The position numbers were made by a program, and so were the translations under genes. A DNA stretch of 64,000 nucleotides from CAZWDL01 sp964632995 (lineage in GTDB: Bacteria; Bacteroidota; Bacteroidia; Chitinophagales; Saprospiraceae). Under the pieces are notes generated by a model, which searched no databases, was not told where the DNA came from, and saw only the letters and a program-made list of their open reading frames with translations. The stretch spans positions 1-64,000 of the forward strand of contig CAZWDL010000022.1 in assembly GCA_964632995.1 (NCBI GenBank), given 5' to 3'. Positions 9,050 to 18,113 of the stretch are shown in pieces. The number at the start of each line of letters is the position of its first letter. Positions within the stretch are counted from its first letter, which is position 1.

Positions 9050-9574
9050 ATGAGAAGGTTCATTTTACTGTTTACCTTAAGCAGCCTGTTCTTTGCTTGT
9101 AACAGCAACCAGACAACTGAACAGGAAACGGAGCAACAACCTGGTAGCACGCAAACTGATCCGCAGAAAGCTGTCGCTCCTCCTCAACCTATTCCCGACA
9201 CCCGGGAAGCCCAGCTGCTGCTGCGTGATTATTGGGTTTTTGAATACTTCATCGTTCCCGGCAACCCCGAAGAAAGTATGGCCAACCGGGGTAAATGGTA
9301 CAAGTTTAACGGCGACGGCACCTTTACGGCCGGGCACTGGCAGGATTTTCAGACTACCGGCACCTGGACGCTGCACTACGGCGGTGAATTTCCTATTATT
9401 CACATGCAGGCCCAAAATGATGCCCTTACCGGGGAATATCAGATACAGGGTGTCAGCAATGACACGGAGTACATGTCCTGGATGGGCACCGCCAGGTATA
9501 ACCAAAAAGGCTACGCGGTCAAAGTAATGAACCTGCTCACGGAACCCACGCGTCAGCAATTTGGTATACAGTAG
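9050..9574 (+). CDS. Small lipoprotein in the maltodextrin cluster, function unknown
   Basis: Predicted lipoprotein of 174 residues from the ATG at 9050. The signal peptide MRRFILLFTLSSLFFAC ends in a clear lipobox with the lipidated Cys at residue 17. A low-complexity Gln/Glu/Thr-rich linker of about 35 residues follows. The C-terminal about 115 residues form a beta-rich domain with spaced Trp and Tyr (KWYKFNGDGTFTAGHW, GTWTLHYGG), reminiscent of small lipocalin-like domains; this is only a resemblance. An alternative ATG at 9023 would add nine polar residues before the signal peptide. It lies between the GH65 gene and a GH13 lipoprotein, so a part in glucan binding or processing is possible. 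Confidence 0.7.
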   Translation: MRRFILLFTLSSLFFACNSNQTTEQETEQQPGSTQTDPQKAVAPPQPIPDTREAQLLLRDYWVFEYFIVPGNPEESMANRGKWYKFNGDGTFTAGHWQDFQTTGTWTLHYGGEFPIIHMQAQNDALTGEYQIQGVSNDTEYMSWMGTARYNQKGYAVKVMNLLTEPTRQQFGIQ

Positions 9575-9617
9575 ACGGAGCGATTTATCAATGTCTTTTC
9601 ATCCAGATCAAGCTGTT

Positions 9618-11024
9618 ATGAACCAAACGATGTTCTTACCGGTGTTTTCCTTTCTTTTCCTGCTGATATTCCCGGGCTGCTCGCCGCAAGAACCATCAAC
9701 CCAGGAAGAAAAAGCCCAAAACAGCGCTCCCTTCTTTGGGCCGGAATGGGCAAAAAACGCCAATATTTATGAGGTCAACATCCGCCAGTACACCCCGGAA
9801 GGCACCTTCGCCGCTTTTGAAAAACACCTGCCCCGCCTGAAAGCAATGGGCGTTGAGGTCCTGTGGTTTATGCCCATCTATCCAATCAGTGAAAAAAAAC
9901 GGAAAGGATCGCTGGGTAGCTATTACGCCATTGCGAACTACCGGACCGTCAATCCCAACTTTGGCAGCAAAGCGGAATTCATTTCCCTGGTTGAGAAGAT
10001 TCACGATATGGACATGCGGGTTTTGCTCGACTGGGTGCCGAACCATACCGGCTGGGACCACCCCTGGATCGAGCAACATCCCGAATGGTACACCCGCGAT
10101 GAGGAAGGTAATATTGTTGATCCGGTCAATCCGGAAACCGGCTTATCCGAAGGCTGGACTGATGTTGCCGACCTCGATTACGATAACCCTGCATTGCGGC
10201 AGGCTATGATCGAGGAAATGCGCCACTGGCTGGATACAGCCGGTATAGATGGCTTCCGGGTAGACGTAGCTTACAAGGTCCCGCTCGACTTTTGGCAAAC
10301 CTGTATTCCCCGGCTGCGCTCCCTTCATCCGCATTTATTTATGCTCGCGGAAGCGGAGGTTCCCGAACTGCGCAACGCCGGCTTGTTCAACATGTCTTAC
10401 GCATGGTCTTTCCACCACCTGATGAATAACATCGCCCAGGGCGAAGCCAAGGTCAGCGATATCGATGAATGGCTAGCCAGAAACCGGCGCCTCTTCAAAA
10501 AAGGCTACAACATGCAATTCATTACGAACCACGATGAGAATAGCTGGAACGGCACCGTAAAAGAGCGCCTCGGAGCAGCCGCCGAAGCGATGGCCGTACT
10601 TGCTTTTACCTTCAACGGCATGCCTCTCCTCTATAGCGGACAGGAGGCGGGGCTGGATAAACCGCTGAAGTTTTTTGAAAAAGATACCATTGAGTGGGGC
10701 AATTATGAGAAAGTGGATTTTTATGAAACCCTGCTCGATCTTAAAAAACGCAATCGCGCACTTTGGAATGGCGCTGCCGGCGGGCCTGCCGTCAAGATCA
10801 AAACCGACAATAATGAGGACATTTATGCCTTTTACCGGGAGAAAGCCGGTAATAAGATCATCGTCGTTCTGAACCTCAGCAATGAGATTCAGGACGTTGC
10901 CCTCAGAAGTGACGCCTGCGTTGGAGAATACACCAATGTCTTTGTCAATAGCACCATTACGGTCACCCCCAATATGACGCTCAATCTCAATCCCTGGGAT
11001 TTTGTGGTGTGGTCTAACAAATGA
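9618..11024 (+). CDS. Alpha-amylase family (GH13) lipoprotein
   Basis: Protein of 468 residues from the ATG at 9618. Its signal peptide ends in a lipobox (LLIFPGC), so it is probably anchored in a membrane outside the cytoplasm. All four GH13 motifs are present: DWVPNH (region I), GFRVDVAYK with nucleophile Asp216, LAEAE with acid/base Glu245, and NHDEN with Asp306 stabilising the transition state. A short C-terminal beta domain closes the protein. It should hydrolyse alpha-1,4 bonds in starch-like glucan. An earlier in-frame start at 9561 would overlap the preceding gene and bury the signal peptide. It is 43 bases behind the small lipoprotein and 67 bases before the transporter. Confidence 0.9.
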   Translation: MNQTMFLPVFSFLFLLIFPGCSPQEPSTQEEKAQNSAPFFGPEWAKNANIYEVNIRQYTPEGTFAAFEKHLPRLKAMGVEVLWFMPIYPISEKKRKGSLGSYYAIANYRTVNPNFGSKAEFISLVEKIHDMDMRVLLDWVPNHTGWDHPWIEQHPEWYTRDEEGNIVDPVNPETGLSEGWTDVADLDYDNPALRQAMIEEMRHWLDTAGIDGFRVDVAYKVPLDFWQTCIPRLRSLHPHLFMLAEAEVPELRNAGLFNMSYAWSFHHLMNNIAQGEAKVSDIDEWLARNRRLFKKGYNMQFITNHDENSWNGTVKERLGAAAEAMAVLAFTFNGMPLLYSGQEAGLDKPLKFFEKDTIEWGNYEKVDFYETLLDLKKRNRALWNGAAGGPAVKIKTDNNEDIYAFYREKAGNKIIVVLNLSNEIQDVALRSDACVGEYTNVFVNSTITVTPNMTLNLNPWDFVVWSNK

Positions 11025-11091
11025 AAAGATCGAGTTTAGGCCGGGCTTCGGAATTTTTCCTATTTTCAATTCCGGTTTTAAAAACATTGCC

Positions 11092-12660
11092 ATGGAACAG
11101 ACCTCCTCTACCGCTGCAGCCGCAGCATTGCGACCAAAGCCACATCTGAGCTTTTGGGAAATTTGGAATATGAGCTTCGGCTTTTTGGGTATACAGTTCG
11201 GCTTTGCGCTGCAAAATGCCAATGTCAGCCGGATATTTGAAACCCTGGGCGCCGAAGTGGAAGCCATTCCCATTCTATGGGTGGCCGCCCCGGTTACCGG
11301 ATTATTGGTGCAGCCGATCATCGGCTACTTCAGCGATCGCACCTGGGGGCGCCTGGGACGTCGCCGCCCCTATTTCCTGGTCGGCGCTCTGCTCGCTTCC
11401 GTGGCCTTGTTCATCATGCCCAACTCTCCAATACTATGGGTCGCTGCCGGCATGCTCTGGATTCTCGATGCATCGATCAATATTTCCATGGAGCCCTTCC
11501 GGGCTTTTGTAGGCGACAATCTACCCTCCGTTCAGCGCACGATGGGGTTTGCCATGCAGAGCTTTTTCATCGGTACGGGAGCGGTGGTCGCATCCATGCT
11601 ACCCTGGATGCTGACCAACTGGTTTGGAGTCAGCAACGAGGCGCCGGAAGGGGTCGTCCCGGATTCTGTTAAGCTGTCCTTTTATCTCGGCGGGGTGGTC
11701 TTTCTGCTGGCAGTACTGTGGACGGTCTTTCGCTCCCGGGAATATTCGCCGGAGGAAAGAGCCGGTTTTATAGAGCATCAGGAAGAAGAGGGTTTTGACA
11801 AGAAGGAAAAAAGCAGAGAGGCTTACGCCAAAAACGGACGCCGGCAATTGATGCAGGGTATCCTGCTCATCGCCGCGGGCGTGCTGCTCACCTACTGGTT
11901 TACTCAGGCCGGAATGGCCAAAGAACTGATGATCTTCTCCGTCGGCCTCGCCACCCTGGGGGGCTTCCTCAGTCTGGCCGGGGTAATGCAACAGACCGGC
12001 CAGACTGAAAATGGGTTTATCACCATTATCAATGATTTTCAGGATATGCCTCCCACCATGAAGCAACTGGCGCTGGTGCAATTTTTCTCCTGGTTTGCCC
12101 TCTTTGCCCTCTGGATATATACAACCGCCGCCGTCACCAGCCACATTTACGGCACCTCAGATACCAGCTCATTCCTGTACAATGAGGGGGCCAACTGGGT
12201 GGGCGTCTGCTTCGCCGTCTACAACGGTATCGCCGCTATCGTTGCTTTTATGATTCCGGAGCTCGCCAAACGCACCAGCCGGAAAATCGCTCACGCCATC
12301 TGTCTGATAGCCGGCGCACTGGGCTTCCTGTCCATCTTTTTCATTAAAGACCCAAACCTGCTGCTGCTCTCCATGATAGGTATCGGTATTGCCTGGGCCA
12401 GCATTCTTTCTATGCCCTACGCGATTCTCACCGGTTCGCTTCCGCAGGAAAAGATGGGGTATTACATGGGGGTTTTCAATTTCTTTATCGTCATTCCGCA
12501 GGTGGTGGCGGCGGCTCTGCTGGGATTTGTCATCGGCAGGTTTTTCGGCGGCTCCGCTATCTACGCGCTGTTGCTGGGCGGCGGCTCGCTGGTGCTCGCA
12601 GCCCTGCTCACGCTGCGAGTAGAGGATAAGGATGATGTGGCGGCTTCCATCGAGGTATAA
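11092..12660 (+). CDS. MFS transporter of the SLC45/sucrose-maltose type
   Basis: Polytopic protein of 522 residues with about twelve membrane segments. The N-terminal part (SFWEIWNMSFGFLGIQFG) and the loop between helices 2 and 3 (SDRTWGRLGRRRPYF) are typical of the glycoside-pentoside-hexuronide/SLC45-like MFS carriers that move maltose or sucrose with protons. A charged central loop (EEEGFDKKEKSREAYAKNGRR) separates the halves. The ATG at 11092 is chosen; the frame is open upstream to 11002 but that would overlap the amylase gene. Its place between two GH13 lipoproteins and after GH65 supports maltose or maltodextrin import across the inner membrane. Confidence 0.88.
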   Translation: MEQTSSTAAAAALRPKPHLSFWEIWNMSFGFLGIQFGFALQNANVSRIFETLGAEVEAIPILWVAAPVTGLLVQPIIGYFSDRTWGRLGRRRPYFLVGALLASVALFIMPNSPILWVAAGMLWILDASINISMEPFRAFVGDNLPSVQRTMGFAMQSFFIGTGAVVASMLPWMLTNWFGVSNEAPEGVVPDSVKLSFYLGGVVFLLAVLWTVFRSREYSPEERAGFIEHQEEEGFDKKEKSREAYAKNGRRQLMQGILLIAAGVLLTYWFTQAGMAKELMIFSVGLATLGGFLSLAGVMQQTGQTENGFITIINDFQDMPPTMKQLALVQFFSWFALFALWIYTTAAVTSHIYGTSDTSSFLYNEGANWVGVCFAVYNGIAAIVAFMIPELAKRTSRKIAHAICLIAGALGFLSIFFIKDPNLLLLSMIGIGIAWASILSMPYAILTGSLPQEKMGYYMGVFNFFIVIPQVVAAALLGFVIGRFFGGSAIYALLLGGGSLVLAALLTLRVEDKDDVAASIEV

Positions 12661-12759
12661 CCTGGGTTAACCCTTTTTATCCGCCATCCCCTTTCCGCTT
12701 CGGTAGTAAAAGTTACTGCAGCCGGAAAAGGAAGGCGGTGAATCTTTGCATTTTAATTT

Positions 12760-14463
12760 ATGAAAATCAAGACCACTCCCCTCAAACAACTTCTGTGCTG
12801 CCTTATATTATTGGGCTGGGCAGGCTGTGAAGGCCCTCAGGCGCCGGATGTGTCAGTTTCGACAGCCCCCGTGACGATCGAGACTTTCTGGGAAAACGCC
12901 ACCATATACTTTCTGCTGACCGATCGTTTTTACAACGGCGATACCACTAACGACCTATCCCTTGGCCGCAGCCGAGAGGCTGCCTATCTGCGCAATTTCA
13001 TGGGGGGCGATATTGCCGGCATCACGCGAAAAATCGAAGAAGGCTATTTCGATTCTCTTGGCGTCAATGCCATCTGGTTTACACCGGTAGTAGAGCAAAT
13101 CCGGGGAAGTACAGATGAAGGCCAGGGAGAAACATACGCCTATCACGGCTACTGGGCCCGCGACTGGACGCGGTTGGATCCCAACTTTGGCTCCAAAGCC
13201 GGTCTCAAAGCATTGGTCGATGCCGCCCATCAACGCGATATCCGGATACTCATGGATGTGGTCATCAATCATACCGGACCGGTAACCCCACAGGACCCGC
13301 AGTGGCCCGACAGCTGGGTGCGCACTCAACCACCCTGCAGCTACCAAGGGTATGAAAGCACCGTCGAATGCACGCTGGTGGAAAATCTGCCCGATATACG
13401 TACCGGCCGCACCGAAGCGGTAGCCTTACCTCCCTTTCTGCGCGAAAAATGGGCGGCTGAAGAACGCCTGGACCAGGAGTTGCAGGAACTCGACGCCTTC
13501 TTTGATCGCACGGGCTACCCCCGGGCGCCCCGCTACTACCTGATCAAATGGCTGACCGACTGGGTGCGCGAATTCGGCATCGACGGTTACCGGGCCGATA
13601 CCGCCAAACACGTTGAAGAGGAGGTGTGGCAAGAACTCAAACGGGAAGCTGAGATTGCCTTGCGCGAATGGAAAGCAGCCCATCCGGATGCCAAAATCGA
13701 CGACTCCGGGTTTTTTATGATGGGGGAAGTATACGGCTACGGCCTCGGCGGAGAACGCCCTTATGATTTTGGTGACCGCGAGGTCGATTACTACCGGCAC
13801 GGCTTTGAAAGTCTCATCAATTTTGCTTTCAAGGCAGATGCAGAAAAAGCTTACGACAACCTGTTTCAGGATTACGCAAACAACGTGACAAAAGGTCCGC
13901 TGAAAGGAGTCGGCGTCCTCAATTACATCAGTTCGCACGACGATAGCGCCCCTTTCGACCGGGAGCGCCGGCGACCTATGGAAGCCGCCACCAAGTTGAT
14001 GCTGACCCCGGGCGCCGCCCAGATCTATTACGGAGACGAAACAGCACGTACCCTGCAAATCGATAGCGCTAAAGGCGACGCTAACCTGCGCTCCTTCATG
14101 AACTGGGATGCTATTGAACAGAATCTCCCTGCCGGTGAATTCAGCACTCGTGAAATACTCACCCACTGGCGCAAACTCGGTCGCTTCCGCCGCGAGCATC
14201 TCGCTGTCGGCGCCGGTCGCCACGAGCGATTACAGCAATCGCCCTATGTCTTCTCCCGTATTTTTGAAGAGGGCGAATTATCGGACCGGGTTATCGTAGG
14301 GCTGGACCTGCCTTCTGGTGTAAAGACCCTGCCTATCCGCGAAGTGTTCGCGGAGGGAAGCGAATTAAAAGATTATTATTCCGGAAAAACGGCTACGGTA
14401 AGCGAGGGGAAAGTGCTGCTGGATTCCCCCTACTCAATAGTGCTGCTCGGCGCCGGTAACTGA
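12760..14463 (+). CDS. Second alpha-amylase family (GH13) lipoprotein
   Basis: Protein of 567 residues with a signal peptide and lipobox (LLGWAGC, Cys at residue 23). The catalytic barrel shows GH13 regions: MDVVINH (I), GYRADTAKH with nucleophile Asp280, GEVYG with acid/base Glu323, and SSHDD with Asp394. An insertion of about 100 residues between regions I and II contains two Cys (PPCSYQGYESTVECTL). It differs clearly from the first amylase, so it is not a recent duplicate; a different cut pattern, such as pullulanase, neopullulanase or exo-amylase, is possible. The region just upstream has AATCTTTG, a one-mismatch -7 box, so it may have its own promoter. Confidence 0.88.
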   Translation: MKIKTTPLKQLLCCLILLGWAGCEGPQAPDVSVSTAPVTIETFWENATIYFLLTDRFYNGDTTNDLSLGRSREAAYLRNFMGGDIAGITRKIEEGYFDSLGVNAIWFTPVVEQIRGSTDEGQGETYAYHGYWARDWTRLDPNFGSKAGLKALVDAAHQRDIRILMDVVINHTGPVTPQDPQWPDSWVRTQPPCSYQGYESTVECTLVENLPDIRTGRTEAVALPPFLREKWAAEERLDQELQELDAFFDRTGYPRAPRYYLIKWLTDWVREFGIDGYRADTAKHVEEEVWQELKREAEIALREWKAAHPDAKIDDSGFFMMGEVYGYGLGGERPYDFGDREVDYYRHGFESLINFAFKADAEKAYDNLFQDYANNVTKGPLKGVGVLNYISSHDDSAPFDRERRRPMEAATKLMLTPGAAQIYYGDETARTLQIDSAKGDANLRSFMNWDAIEQNLPAGEFSTREILTHWRKLGRFRREHLAVGAGRHERLQQSPYVFSRIFEEGELSDRVIVGLDLPSGVKTLPIREVFAEGSELKDYYSGKTATVSEGKVLLDSPYSIVLLGAGN

Positions 14464-14483
14464 ACGGCGTACCGGCTTGCTTT

Positions 14484-15341
14484 TCATTCCGACATCACTT
14501 CCGCCATGGTCATCGCCTTGTCCATCGCGATTCGGCTGCGATCATCCATTTTCAGGGAACAGCAGGCAGTCCCGGGGTCGTGTTCGAAGCAGAGGATAGC
14601 GTCATCGCGTAAGGCCTCACGAAGCAGGCGGTCTTTTTCTGACAGGGTGTTCAGCGGACGAACATCATAGGCCATAACATAAGGTAAGCCGAGGTGGTAG
14701 GATGAAGGAATAAGATCAGCACAATAGATCAGCTTTCGCTTTGCCGTTTCCAGCATTGGCAACATCATAGCTTCCGTATGACCGTATACGAAGCGCAGGC
14801 GAATGCCCGGCAGCCATTCGTCGTCTTCTTCACTAACTTCAATAAATTCCAGGACGCCGGCGTCCCGTAGCGGCACAAAATTCTCCTTCAGGAAAGAAGC
14901 CCGTTCCTTAGCATTAGGAGAAAAGGCCCAGTTGTAATGCGGCTCATTACTCCAGTAAGTGGCTTTGGGAAAAGCCGGTATCAGGTTGCCCTGGGCATTG
15001 CGCCGCACCGCACCGCCGACGTGATCGAAATGAAGGTGGGTGAGCAGTACGTCGGTGATATCTTCCGGCTCAAAGCCCAACCCGGCCAGTGACCCCAGCA
15101 GGGTAGCTTCGCCGTGAGGTTCAAAATGCCGGCGAAACTTTTCGCCCTGTTTGTTCCCTATTCCCGTATCGATAAGGACACGGCGATCGTGTATTTCCAC
15201 CAGCAGGCAACGCATGGCCCAGGTGCATCTGTTTTTATCGTCCGGACTAGTCAGCCGTTCCCAAAGCTGTCGCGGCACGACACCAAACATGGCGCCTCCA
15301 TCTAACTTAAAAAAGCCGGTATCGATGGTATGAATCGTCAT
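14484..15341 (-). CDS. MBL-fold metallo-hydrolase (lactonase-like)
   Basis: Protein of 285 residues of the metallo-beta-lactamase fold. The metal-binding motif THLHFDHVGG gives His102, His104, Asp106 and His107; further ligands are expected at VYGHTEAMM and near LIPSSYHL. The layout matches the AHL-lactonase/AttM-like group, but these sequences are called lactonases mainly by similarity and the true substrate is unknown. There is no signal peptide, so it is probably cytoplasmic. It is convergent with the amylase gene (20-base gap) and downstream of ribH on the same strand. Confidence 0.82.
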   Translation of the reverse strand: MTIHTIDTGFFKLDGGAMFGVVPRQLWERLTSPDDKNRCTWAMRCLLVEIHDRRVLIDTGIGNKQGEKFRRHFEPHGEATLLGSLAGLGFEPEDITDVLLTHLHFDHVGGAVRRNAQGNLIPAFPKATYWSNEPHYNWAFSPNAKERASFLKENFVPLRDAGVLEFIEVSEEDDEWLPGIRLRFVYGHTEAMMLPMLETAKRKLIYCADLIPSSYHLGLPYVMAYDVRPLNTLSEKDRLLREALRDDAILCFEHDPGTACCSLKMDDRSRIAMDKAMTMAEVMSE

Positions 15342-15402
15342 ATGGAAGTTATGGGTTCTTTATGACAGGCTCGGCTAATCGTACTTCAGCGCCCGGTCAG
15401 AA

Positions 15403-15933
15403 TCAAGGTCGCAGGGATTTGAATCCGATGCGTTTATCCTGGTTGGTCATTGTTCTGGACAAGGCGGCCATACGGATGGCGGTGACGGCAGCTTCCACTC
15501 CTTTATTACCGTGTTTGCCGCCGGCGCGGTCCAGCGCCTGTTCTTCGGTATCGGGTGTCAGTACACCAAAGATGCAGGGCTTACCGCTGGCCATGCCCAG
15601 GTTGGTAAGACCGGTAGCCACCGCCTGGTTGATATATTCGTTGTGGCTGGTTTCTCCTTTAATCACGCAACCCAGGCAAATGACGGCATCCACTTTGCGG
15701 TTGCTCATTATCATTTTGGCGGCGGCGGTCAGTTCAAAAGAGCCCGGCACCTGGATGGTATGGATATTTTCCTCCATTGCACCGTGTTTGATCAGTGTAT
15801 CGAAACACCCCTCGTAAAGAGCGTGGGTTATTTTGGTATTCCACTCCGATACTACAACACCGAACTTCAGTTCCTTGGCGGAAGGGATGGTGCTTTCATC
15901 GTAATTAGACAGGTTTTTTGCAGCGCTGGCCAT
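15403..15933 (-). CDS. ribH: 6,7-dimethyl-8-ribityllumazine synthase
   Basis: Protein of 176 residues. It joins 5-amino-6-ribitylaminouracil with 3,4-dihydroxy-2-butanone 4-phosphate, the penultimate step of riboflavin synthesis. The signatures are KFGVVVSEWN at the start of the fold, VPGSFELTAAAKM, and VICLGCVIKGETSHNEYI with the phosphate-binding GET segment. The ATG at 15933 (MASAAKN) is chosen; another ATG lies two codons upstream (15939), and a longer reading to 16029 would run through the terminator hairpin at 15983-16024. No other rib genes are present in the window. Confidence 0.93.
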   Translation of the reverse strand: MASAAKNLSNYDESTIPSAKELKFGVVVSEWNTKITHALYEGCFDTLIKHGAMEENIHTIQVPGSFELTAAAKMIMSNRKVDAVICLGCVIKGETSHNEYINQAVATGLTNLGMASGKPCIFGVLTPDTEEQALDRAGGKHGNKGVEAAVTAIRMAALSRTMTNQDKRIGFKSLRP

Positions 15934-15982
15934 AGGCATCTCATTTTGAAACTTGAATAAAGAAAAAATTTCCTTTGAAACA

Positions 15983-16024
15983 AAAAAAGGCAAGGAGGGT
16001 TTGCGGGCCGTCCTTACCTTTTTT
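15983..16024 (-). terminator. Hairpin between TPR gene and ribH
   Basis: Arms 15983-15996 and 16011-16024 pair with one mismatch (A-rich/GGCAAGGA against TCCTTACC/T-rich) around a 14-base loop. On the minus strand it falls just after the TPR gene stop and ends in a run of U, so it probably terminates that transcript. Confidence 0.6.
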
Positions 16025-16053
16025 ACCATGTATCTGTGCGGGTTCCGCCCTGC

Positions 16054-16749
16054 CTATCCTTTGGCAGAAACCCGTATGATGAATTTTTCAATATCCTGCC
16101 CTACCGGAGAAGAGGGATATTCCTCTTTGATGCGTTCGTAGGCAGCTTTAGCCTGCGCGAAGGATCCGTTTTTTTCGTGAAGCATTCCCACTTTCTTAAG
16201 GTAGTAGGGAGTCAGCATGTCGTTATCGCCGGCGCTTACCGCGTCTTCGTAATAATCGAGCGCATTTTCAAGATCATTGAGTTCTGAGTAAGCGTCGCCG
16301 AGAGCGCCGTACTTCATGATTGGCGTGATATCGCCGGCCGGATCGAAGTCGTTAAGGAAGTCGATAGCCGCTTCGAACTGACCGAGGTTGAGATAGGAAA
16401 TGCCGGCATAGTAGTTGGCCAGGTTGCCGGCGTCGGTAGAGCCGTAGCTATCGATGATATCCAGAAAACCAAGATAGCCGCCGCCGGGATTGGTCAGGGC
16501 CAGGGCGAAAGAATCGCGCTGAAATTGCACCTGGGCCTGGTACATTTGCTCCATAGCTTCTTGCTGCCAGGGTTGCTGGTAAAAATTGCTGTAGGCAAAA
16601 ATACCTCCGATAATGAGAACGATCACCAGCAATCCTCCCAGTACGATGTTTTGATTGCGATCGACAAAGCTTTGTGCCTGGTCCCGCACCTCTACAATGT
16701 CCACCAGCGTTTCTTCTGCTTTTTTCTGATTTCTCTTCCTGCTTGCCAT
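16054..16749 (-). CDS. Membrane-anchored TPR protein (YfgM-like)
   Basis: Protein of 231 residues. A basic N-terminus precedes one transmembrane helix (about residues 36-54, NIVLGGLLVIVLIIGGIFAY), placing the rest outside the cytoplasm. The remainder holds tetratricopeptide-type helical pairs, including YYAGISYLNLGQFEAAIDFL and GDAYSELNDLENALDYYEDA, spaced by about 36 residues. This layout matches the YfgM/TPR_21 group, which in other bacteria works with the Sec machinery or periplasmic chaperones; that role is inferred. A -7 box lies at 16801-16808 upstream and a terminator follows. Confidence 0.78.
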   Translation of the reverse strand: MASRKRNQKKAEETLVDIVEVRDQAQSFVDRNQNIVLGGLLVIVLIIGGIFAYSNFYQQPWQQEAMEQMYQAQVQFQRDSFALALTNPGGGYLGFLDIIDSYGSTDAGNLANYYAGISYLNLGQFEAAIDFLNDFDPAGDITPIMKYGALGDAYSELNDLENALDYYEDAVSAGDNDMLTPYYLKKVGMLHEKNGSFAQAKAAYERIKEEYPSSPVGQDIEKFIIRVSAKG

Positions 16750-16800
16750 GTTCTTATCGTTAGCCTATTGAAGTAAGTTAAACTTGTTTTTTCAGCCCCG

Positions 16801-16808
16801 CAAAAGTA
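16801..16808 (-). promoter_or_regulatory. Predicted -7 box for the TPR gene
   Basis: On the minus strand the sequence reads TACTTTTG, a full TAnnTTTG match 51 bases upstream of the TPR gene's ATG. No clear -33 element is seen. Confidence 0.45.
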
Positions 16809-16866
16809 AATAAACTTTTTGTTCCAGACCTAATCTAAGCTCTAAAATTACTATTCCGGGACAGGC

Positions 16867-16908
16867 AAAAAAAACGAGTGGCCGGCAGCATTTACTACTG
16901 CCGGCCAC
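16867..16908 (-). terminator. Rho-independent terminator of pdhA
   Basis: Perfect 11-bp arms GTGGCCGGCAG (16878-16888) and CTGCCGGCCAC (16898-16908) around a 9-base loop. On the minus strand the hairpin is followed by an eight-U run (16867-16874). It lies about 70 bases after the pdhA stop. Confidence 0.85.
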
Positions 16909-16980
16909 GCCTTATTTTGAGCAGGATGGAAGGAAAGATAGTTTATGGCGCTTCCACCTGGAACTTTTCAGAGCTCAATT

Positions 16981-18018
16981 TCAATCCTTAATAAAAGGAT
17001 AATCCTCCTGCAGGTAGTTATCGGAATACAGCTCGGAGGGATCCGGGTAATCGGATACTTCGGCAAAATCCAGTGCTTCCTGGATCTCATTTTTGATTTT
17101 ACCCTGTATCTCTTTGACTTCCTCTTCGGAAGCAATATTATTTTCAAGGATTCTCTTCTCCGTGATTTTCACCGGATCCTTTTGCTTGTATTCTTCCACC
17201 TCTTCTTTGGTACGATACTTGGCCGGGTCCGAAACGGAGTGCCCTTTGTAGCGATAGGTCCGGATCTCGAGAAAATAAGGCCCTTTTCCGGCGCGAATGT
17301 GTTCCACTGCTTTCTTTACAGCTTCGTGAACCGATTCCGGCGACATGCCGTCGATGGGCTCGCTCGGCATATCATAGGCTTCGCCCAACTTGTAAATTTC
17401 GGTGACATTGCTGGTGCGTTTCACTGAAGTTCCCATGGCGTAGCCGTTATTCTCACAGATGTACAGCACCGGGAGTTGCCAGGTCATTGCCATATTGAAG
17501 GACTCGTGGAGGGAGCCCTGCCGTGCGGCGCCGTCACCGAACATGGTTACACAAAGGTTATCCGTCTCTTTGTATTTCTCGGCAAAGGCGATGCCCGTAC
17601 CGATAGGGATTTGAGCGCCGACAATACCGTTGCCTCCGAAGTAGCGCTTGCTCGCGTCGAAGAAGTGCATCGATCCGCCTTTCCCTTTAACGACCCCTGT
17701 TTTCTTACCAAAAAGCTCCGCCATCGCTTCACTGGCGCCCACGCCGCGGGCAAGGGCGGTTCCGTGCTGCCGGTAAGCCGTCACAACGGCATCTTCGGGG
17801 CGAATCGCCGACTCAATGCCGGCGGCTACGGCTTCCTGCCCGATATAGACATGGCAGAAACCACGGATTTTTTGCTGACCGTACATTTGTAACGCCCGCT
17901 CTTCAAAGCGGCGAATGCGTAGCATGAGCTCGTACCAGTTGAGGTATTGCTCTTTACTATACTCTTGTTTTTTATCTTTTTTCTTGGTTGATTTTTTCTT
18001 CTCGGTTGCAGTACTCAT
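16981..18018 (-). CDS. pdhA: Pyruvate dehydrogenase E1 component, alpha subunit
   Basis: Protein of 345 residues, the usual length of E1-alpha of the two-subunit pyruvate dehydrogenase. With E1-beta it decarboxylates pyruvate using thiamine diphosphate and acetylates the lipoyl arm of E2. The thiamine-diphosphate motif is seen as GDGAARQGSLHESFNMA running to ENN, and the phosphorylation-loop region YRYKGHSVSDPAKYR is conserved. The N-terminal about 20 residues are Lys-rich. E1-beta and E2 are not next to it: it has its own -7 box (18106-18113) and terminator, so it appears to be transcribed alone. Confidence 0.92.
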   Translation of the reverse strand: MSTATEKKKSTKKKDKKQEYSKEQYLNWYELMLRIRRFEERALQMYGQQKIRGFCHVYIGQEAVAAGIESAIRPEDAVVTAYRQHGTALARGVGASEAMAELFGKKTGVVKGKGGSMHFFDASKRYFGGNGIVGAQIPIGTGIAFAEKYKETDNLCVTMFGDGAARQGSLHESFNMAMTWQLPVLYICENNGYAMGTSVKRTSNVTEIYKLGEAYDMPSEPIDGMSPESVHEAVKKAVEHIRAGKGPYFLEIRTYRYKGHSVSDPAKYRTKEEVEEYKQKDPVKITEKRILENNIASEEEVKEIQGKIKNEIQEALDFAEVSDYPDPSELYSDNYLQEDYPFIKD

Positions 18019-18105
18019 GTTGGCGTTCTTTTTTCTTTATGGATAGGCCCGTTCACTTTGAAGCAAGCGGGCCGGCGTGAGGCGATTCTGAAAAAAAATT
18101 GCGCT

Positions 18106-18113
18106 CAAAGATA
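18106..18113 (-). promoter_or_regulatory. Predicted -7 box for pdhA
   Basis: Minus-strand TATCTTTG, a perfect TAnnTTTG, 88 bases upstream of the pdhA ATG. It lies in a near-perfect inverted repeat with 18159-18170 (see findings). Confidence 0.55.

Noticed and set aside
12664..12673. GGGTTAACCC palindrome followed by TTTTT after the MFS gene
   Set aside because: The palindrome has no loop and could pair only weakly as RNA, so it is not a convincing terminator.
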